Positions 8,149 through 10,401 of a stretch of 10,401 bases of DNA are shown here, piece by piece. Positions within the stretch are counted from its first letter, which is position 1. Every line of letters starts with the position of its first letter. A model generated the notes under the pieces. It worked only from the letters and a program-made list of their open reading frames with translations. It did not search any database and was not told the DNA's origin. The DNA lies in the NCBI GenBank assembly GCA_001789355.1, contig MFZI01000041.1, positions 1 to 10,401 of the forward strand. Direction: 5' to 3'. Source of the stretch: Candidatus Roizmanbacteria bacterium RIFCSPHIGHO2_01_FULL_39_8. Its GTDB lineage: Bacteria; Patescibacteriota; Microgenomatia; UBA1406; GWC2-37-13. A program made the translations under genes and the position numbers.

Positions 8149-8187
8149 TCCTTTAATTTCCTTCCAGTTCCCTTAATCTTTCTTTAG
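8149..8187 (+). repeat. 3' TCCTTTA repeat array spanning two gene ends
   Basis: Units at 8149 (TCCTTTAATT), 8159 (TCCTTCCAGT), 8169 (TCCCTTAATC) and a weaker one at 8179 (TTTCTTTAGC), again with an exact 10-base period. The array starts in the 6-base gap after the four-helix-bundle stop and covers the last 11 or so codons plus stop of the convergent TPR gene, where it encodes the residues AKERLRELEGN. Confidence 0.75.
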
Positions 8188-9787
8188 CCACTTGGTCATC
8201 CGGATTCAACTCCAACGCCTTCGTGAGTTCCTTTTTGGCTTTCTCTTTTTGACCTAAATTCAAATAGACAATCGCCAATCTCCTACGGGGAGCAGCATTA
8301 GAAGGTGAAACAGCTACCGCTTTTTGCATATACTCTAGTGCTCTTTTATAATCCTTCCGGTCAGAATAAATAAGTCCAATATTTACATATGCTTGCCATA
8401 TATTCGGATTGAGCTCGATTGCTTTTTCGAACATCGGCATGGCCAAATCATCTCTTTTTTTGATCCGATACAGAACCGCGAGGGCATGATATGCATCCAC
8501 ATAATTGGGATTGAGTTTCAAGGCAATCTTCAATTCGAGTTCTGCGCTTCTGTATTCTTTTCGGCGGGAATATACATCGGCTAAATTGAGGTGGACAATC
8601 GGACTTGAAGGAGCGCTTCTTGCCGTTGCAAACCATAGATTATCAATGTTTTTCCAATCGGTATTTCTCATCTGTGTCCTGAGTGTCAGCAATATAACGA
8701 TGAATACGGTAAAAAAAATTACTACATACATTTGCCACTTGCTTTTAACCAAACCGGTAAGTACGTATGCAAATACAAAGATAATTCCGATAGACCCTGC
8801 ATACACATAGCGCTCGGCAACGAGCGAGGTTAGCCTAAAAGGAGTCAACACAGGTAAGAGCGAAGTTAAAAAAAAACTCAGCCAAAAAAAAAGAAGTCGG
8901 CTTTTTTTCCATAAGAATAAAGTCACGCAAATGAAGGCAAGGAAAATAAAAAGCGAAACAAAGTATTCTGTGTAGCTATAATAATGCTCCGTATGAAAAA
9001 AAGTTAATTTGTCTGGCCATATCAAAAGAAGCAAATAGGAAGCTACAACAATTGGGACCTGAAATAATGGATTGCGCAATCTGGCCAAACCGCTTCTTTG
9101 GCCAAAAGATGAAGTCAGATGTTCAACACGTGTAGTAAGTCCTAGCCAAAGAAACAAAATAATCCATACCACAGACATAAAAAAATAAGGGATAATTCGC
9201 TTCCAATTGCCTCTCATGTTTCCCAAACTCAACTCATATACGAAAAGGACTATGGGTAAAACCACCGCTTTTTCCGATGTCGAAAGCGCCAAGAGAAATG
9301 ATAAAAGAGACCCACCTACGCTAAAGCTACGGCGGGCAGGTAAGAGATATAATAAGAACGAAAGAAGCATGAAAAAAGTATATTCCGCATAAATCCCCCC
9401 CGATATCCAGGTGACTGATTCGGTAAGGATCGGATGAACAGCAAAAAGCGAAGCCGCCACTAATGATGTTTTTTGTTTTTCCGTCATCAGGTAACCGATG
9501 AGGTAGACCAAAAAAACGGTTCCAAGATGAAACAAGATGTTGAATATCCTAAACACCATGGGGTCTGCTCCCCCAATCTGATACGCGACAAAGTAAACAA
9601 TATTTCTCGCAAAAAAAGGAGACAAAATATAGCCAACGTTTCTTATCGCAGGATTATTCGGTATTGAGGCGATATCATCTGAGATAAAAGCATTAGACAG
9701 CGAGTTAAAATAGGCAACAAATACCAAAAATGGAAGGAGTAAAAAGGCAACAAAGTGTCTTTTAACAAAGGTCATTTTAGATATCAT
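8153..9787 (-). CDS. TMTC/GT-C-like multi-pass membrane protein with C-terminal TPRs
   Basis: 544 residues. The N-terminal 390 or so form a polytopic membrane domain of roughly ten or more segments, with GT-C glycosyltransferase features. These are an acidic pair D37-D38 (FISDD) in the first loop after helix 1, H87 in FNILFHLGTVFLVY, and HPILTESVTWISG (118-130), a hallmark of the TMTC/DUF1736 group. From about residue 397 there are four TPR units, with repeated NPN or NPD endings, ending RELEGN. TMTC relatives transfer sugars from polyprenyl-phosphate donors to proteins on the outer face of the membrane; that activity is inferred here. Residues 151-159 (ARRSFSVGG) come from a palindromic repeat. 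ATG 9787 is chosen, with ATG 9775 possible; neither has a clear Shine-Dalgarno. The partial gene beyond the tRNA is a paralog. Its 3' end overlaps the repeats of the convergent four-helix-bundle gene. Confidence 0.83.
   Translation of the reverse strand: MISKMTFVKRHFVAFLLLPFLVFVAYFNSLSNAFISDDIASIPNNPAIRNVGYILSPFFARNIVYFVAYQIGGADPMVFRIFNILFHLGTVFLVYLIGYLMTEKQKTSLVAASLFAVHPILTESVTWISGGIYAEYTFFMLLSFLLYLLPARRSFSVGGSLLSFLLALSTSEKAVVLPIVLFVYELSLGNMRGNWKRIIPYFFMSVVWIILFLWLGLTTRVEHLTSSFGQRSGLARLRNPLFQVPIVVASYLLLLIWPDKLTFFHTEHYYSYTEYFVSLFIFLAFICVTLFLWKKSRLLFFWLSFFLTSLLPVLTPFRLTSLVAERYVYAGSIGIIFVFAYVLTGLVKSKWQMYVVIFFTVFIVILLTLRTQMRNTDWKNIDNLWFATARSAPSSPIVHLNLADVYSRRKEYRSAELELKIALKLNPNYVDAYHALAVLYRIKKRDDLAMPMFEKAIELNPNIWQAYVNIGLIYSDRKDYKRALEYMQKAVAVSPSNAAPRRRLAIVYLNLGQKEKAKKELTKALELNPDDQVAKERLRELEGN
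9311..9336 (-). repeat. In-frame palindromic repeat (ARRSFSVGG type)
   Basis: A 26-base imperfect palindrome: CCCACC at 9311, GCTAAAGC at 9320-9327 and GGCGGG ending at 9336. Outer stem 5 of 6 pairs, 3-base internal loops, then a GCT/AGC inner stem around AA. On the minus strand it encodes ARRSFSVGG within a membrane-domain loop. From memory, closely similar palindromes translated as ARRSFSEGG are scattered through Patescibacteria genomes; this cannot be checked here. Only one copy is seen in the window. Confidence 0.6.
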
Positions 9788-9830
9788 ACACTATTTCCGC
9801 AAGGTGCTTTTTAGGAGTGCGGGTATGAAG

Positions 9831-9902
9831 TGCCCTCGGAGAGAATTGAACTCCCATCTTACCCTTAGGACGGGTCTGCTCTATCCGTTGAGCTACGAAG
9901 GC
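9831..9902 (-). tRNA. tRNA-Arg, anticodon CCU
   Basis: A 72-base cloverleaf on the minus strand. The acceptor stem GCCTTCG pairs with CGAGGGC (one G-T pair). The D stem is GCTC/GAGC around AACGGATA. The anticodon stem GACCC/GGGTA has one mismatch at its base, with loop GTCCTAA giving anticodon CCT (reads AGG). The variable loop is AGAT, and the T arm is GGGAG/CTCTC around TTCAATT. The discriminator base is A and CCA is not encoded. It sits between two paralogous TPR genes on the same strand and may be transcribed with the downstream one. Confidence 0.93.
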
Positions 9903-9910
9903 TGCCCACT

Positions 9911-9916
9911 ATTCTA
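9911..9916 (-). promoter_or_regulatory. Possible -10 box for the tRNA-Arg transcript
   Basis: On the minus strand TAGAAT lies 8 bases before the first tRNA base. At 18 bases further upstream is TGGCTA, only a weak -35 (3 of 6 matches). The position suits a short-leader tRNA promoter, possibly also serving the membrane/TPR gene downstream. This is pattern matching only. Confidence 0.35.
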
Positions 9917-9959
9917 CCAAGATTCCGGATAATTAGCCACACTCCACTCTTACTTTATT

Positions 9960-10401
9960 TCATTGCGAAAGTTGGCTGACCCACATCTGAGCTAGCTTGT
10001 CTCTTGGTTCTATCTGTAACACTTTTAGGAACTCCTCCATCGCCTTATCTTTTTCTTTTAGATTGTAGTAGATGATTCCGAGATTGCGATGCAGTGCATA
10101 ATTTTCCGGGACAATGGCGATCGCTTTTTGTATTTGCTCTTTTGCCTCCATATATTTTTTTTCGTCAAAGTAAAGTGAGGAGAGATTGAGATACGACTGC
10201 CACAGGCCGGGATTCAGACTCACTGCCTTTTTATATTCTCCTATAGCCACATTTTGTCTGCCCGTGTCTTTATATATATTTCCCAGATTGTGGTATGCAT
10301 CTGCATAGTTCGGGTTCAGTTGTATTGCGATTTTCAGCTCTTTCTCTGCACTTTTATAATCCTTTCTCCCTACATACACTCCTGCCAAATTATTATGGGA
10401 A
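9960..10401 (-). CDS. TPR protein, 5'-truncated; paralog of the neighbouring TMTC-like gene
   Basis: The frame is open to the window edge (upstream codons read SHNN before the TTG at 10388), so only the C-terminal 146 or so residues are visible. They form four TPR units: NLAGVYVGRKDYKSAEKELK, then DAYHNLGNIYKDTGRQ, SYLNLSSLYFDEKKY and LHRNLGIIYYNLKEK, with NPNY, NPGL and EPRD boundaries. The segment aligns with the TPR tail of the gene at 8153-9787 almost without gaps; for example KELKIAIQLNPNYADAYH matches LELKIALKLNPNYVDAYH. The upstream part is therefore likely a membrane GT-C/TMTC-like domain as well, but it is outside the window. The stop is TGA, 57 bases before the tRNA. Any TPR scaffold protein is the alternative. 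Confidence 0.8.
   Translation of the reverse strand, partial: SHNNLAGVYVGRKDYKSAEKELKIAIQLNPNYADAYHNLGNIYKDTGRQNVAIGEYKKAVSLNPGLWQSYLNLSSLYFDEKKYMEAKEQIQKAIAIVPENYALHRNLGIIYYNLKEKDKAMEEFLKVLQIEPRDKLAQMWVSQLSQ

Noticed and set aside
7474..8187. CRISPR array
   Set aside because: The units are about 10 bases, degenerate and without unique spacers of usual length, part of the set is inverted, and no cas gene is visible.
8880..8910. Rho-independent terminator or programmed slippage site in the poly-A/poly-T tracts
   Set aside because: The stem is only about 4 bases with a large A-rich loop, and the tract reads as ordinary Phe/Leu/Lys codons of a membrane segment with the frame intact on both sides.

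Overview
The window looks like a chromosomal segment of a Patescibacteria (CPR) genome, perhaps from the Microgenomates side. This rests on gene content: a large DUF2341 plus LamG surface protein, a tail-fibre-like surface protein ending in the NWWI-type module, one GxxExxY protein, one four-helix-bundle (S23/IVP-family) protein, and membrane proteins with TPR tails. No marker gene fixes the lineage. The standard code fits: TGA ends two genes and never appears inside the very Gly-rich LamG gene.

Layout. Plus strand, all in one reading frame: (1) the 3' part of a fibre-like surface protein (2-1618); (2) a small AT-rich GxxExxY gene (1631-2137), with short ATTCGGAT-type repeats at both ends; (3) a secreted or membrane-anchored protein of about 1,729 residues with DUF2341 and six LamG-like jelly-roll domains (best start 2261, end 7450); (4) a four-helix-bundle gene (7502-8146). 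TCCTTTAANT-type repeats on an exact 10-base period lie before that gene and across its end, and an inverted set of them sits inside it. Minus strand, convergent: (5) a TMTC/GT-C-like membrane protein with four C-terminal TPRs (9787-8153); (6) tRNA-Arg(CCU) (9902-9831); (7) the 3' end of a TPR gene paralogous to gene 5 (10401-9960).

How it fits together. Genes 1 and 3 probably form a cell-surface adhesion or recognition locus. Genes 5 and 7 look like tandem envelope-glycosylation or TPR proteins. The two small genes do not belong to either theme. Each sits in a gene junction, belongs to a family linked to nucleic acids (PD-(D/E)xK-like; IVP/Avd-like), and carries its own family of short repeats in units of about 10 bases. 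The main candidate for something undescribed is this shared design: a single-gene, repeat-bracketed, possibly mobile or self-recognising cassette, seen twice here with unrelated proteins and unrelated repeat sequences. A separate palindromic repeat lies in frame inside gene 5.
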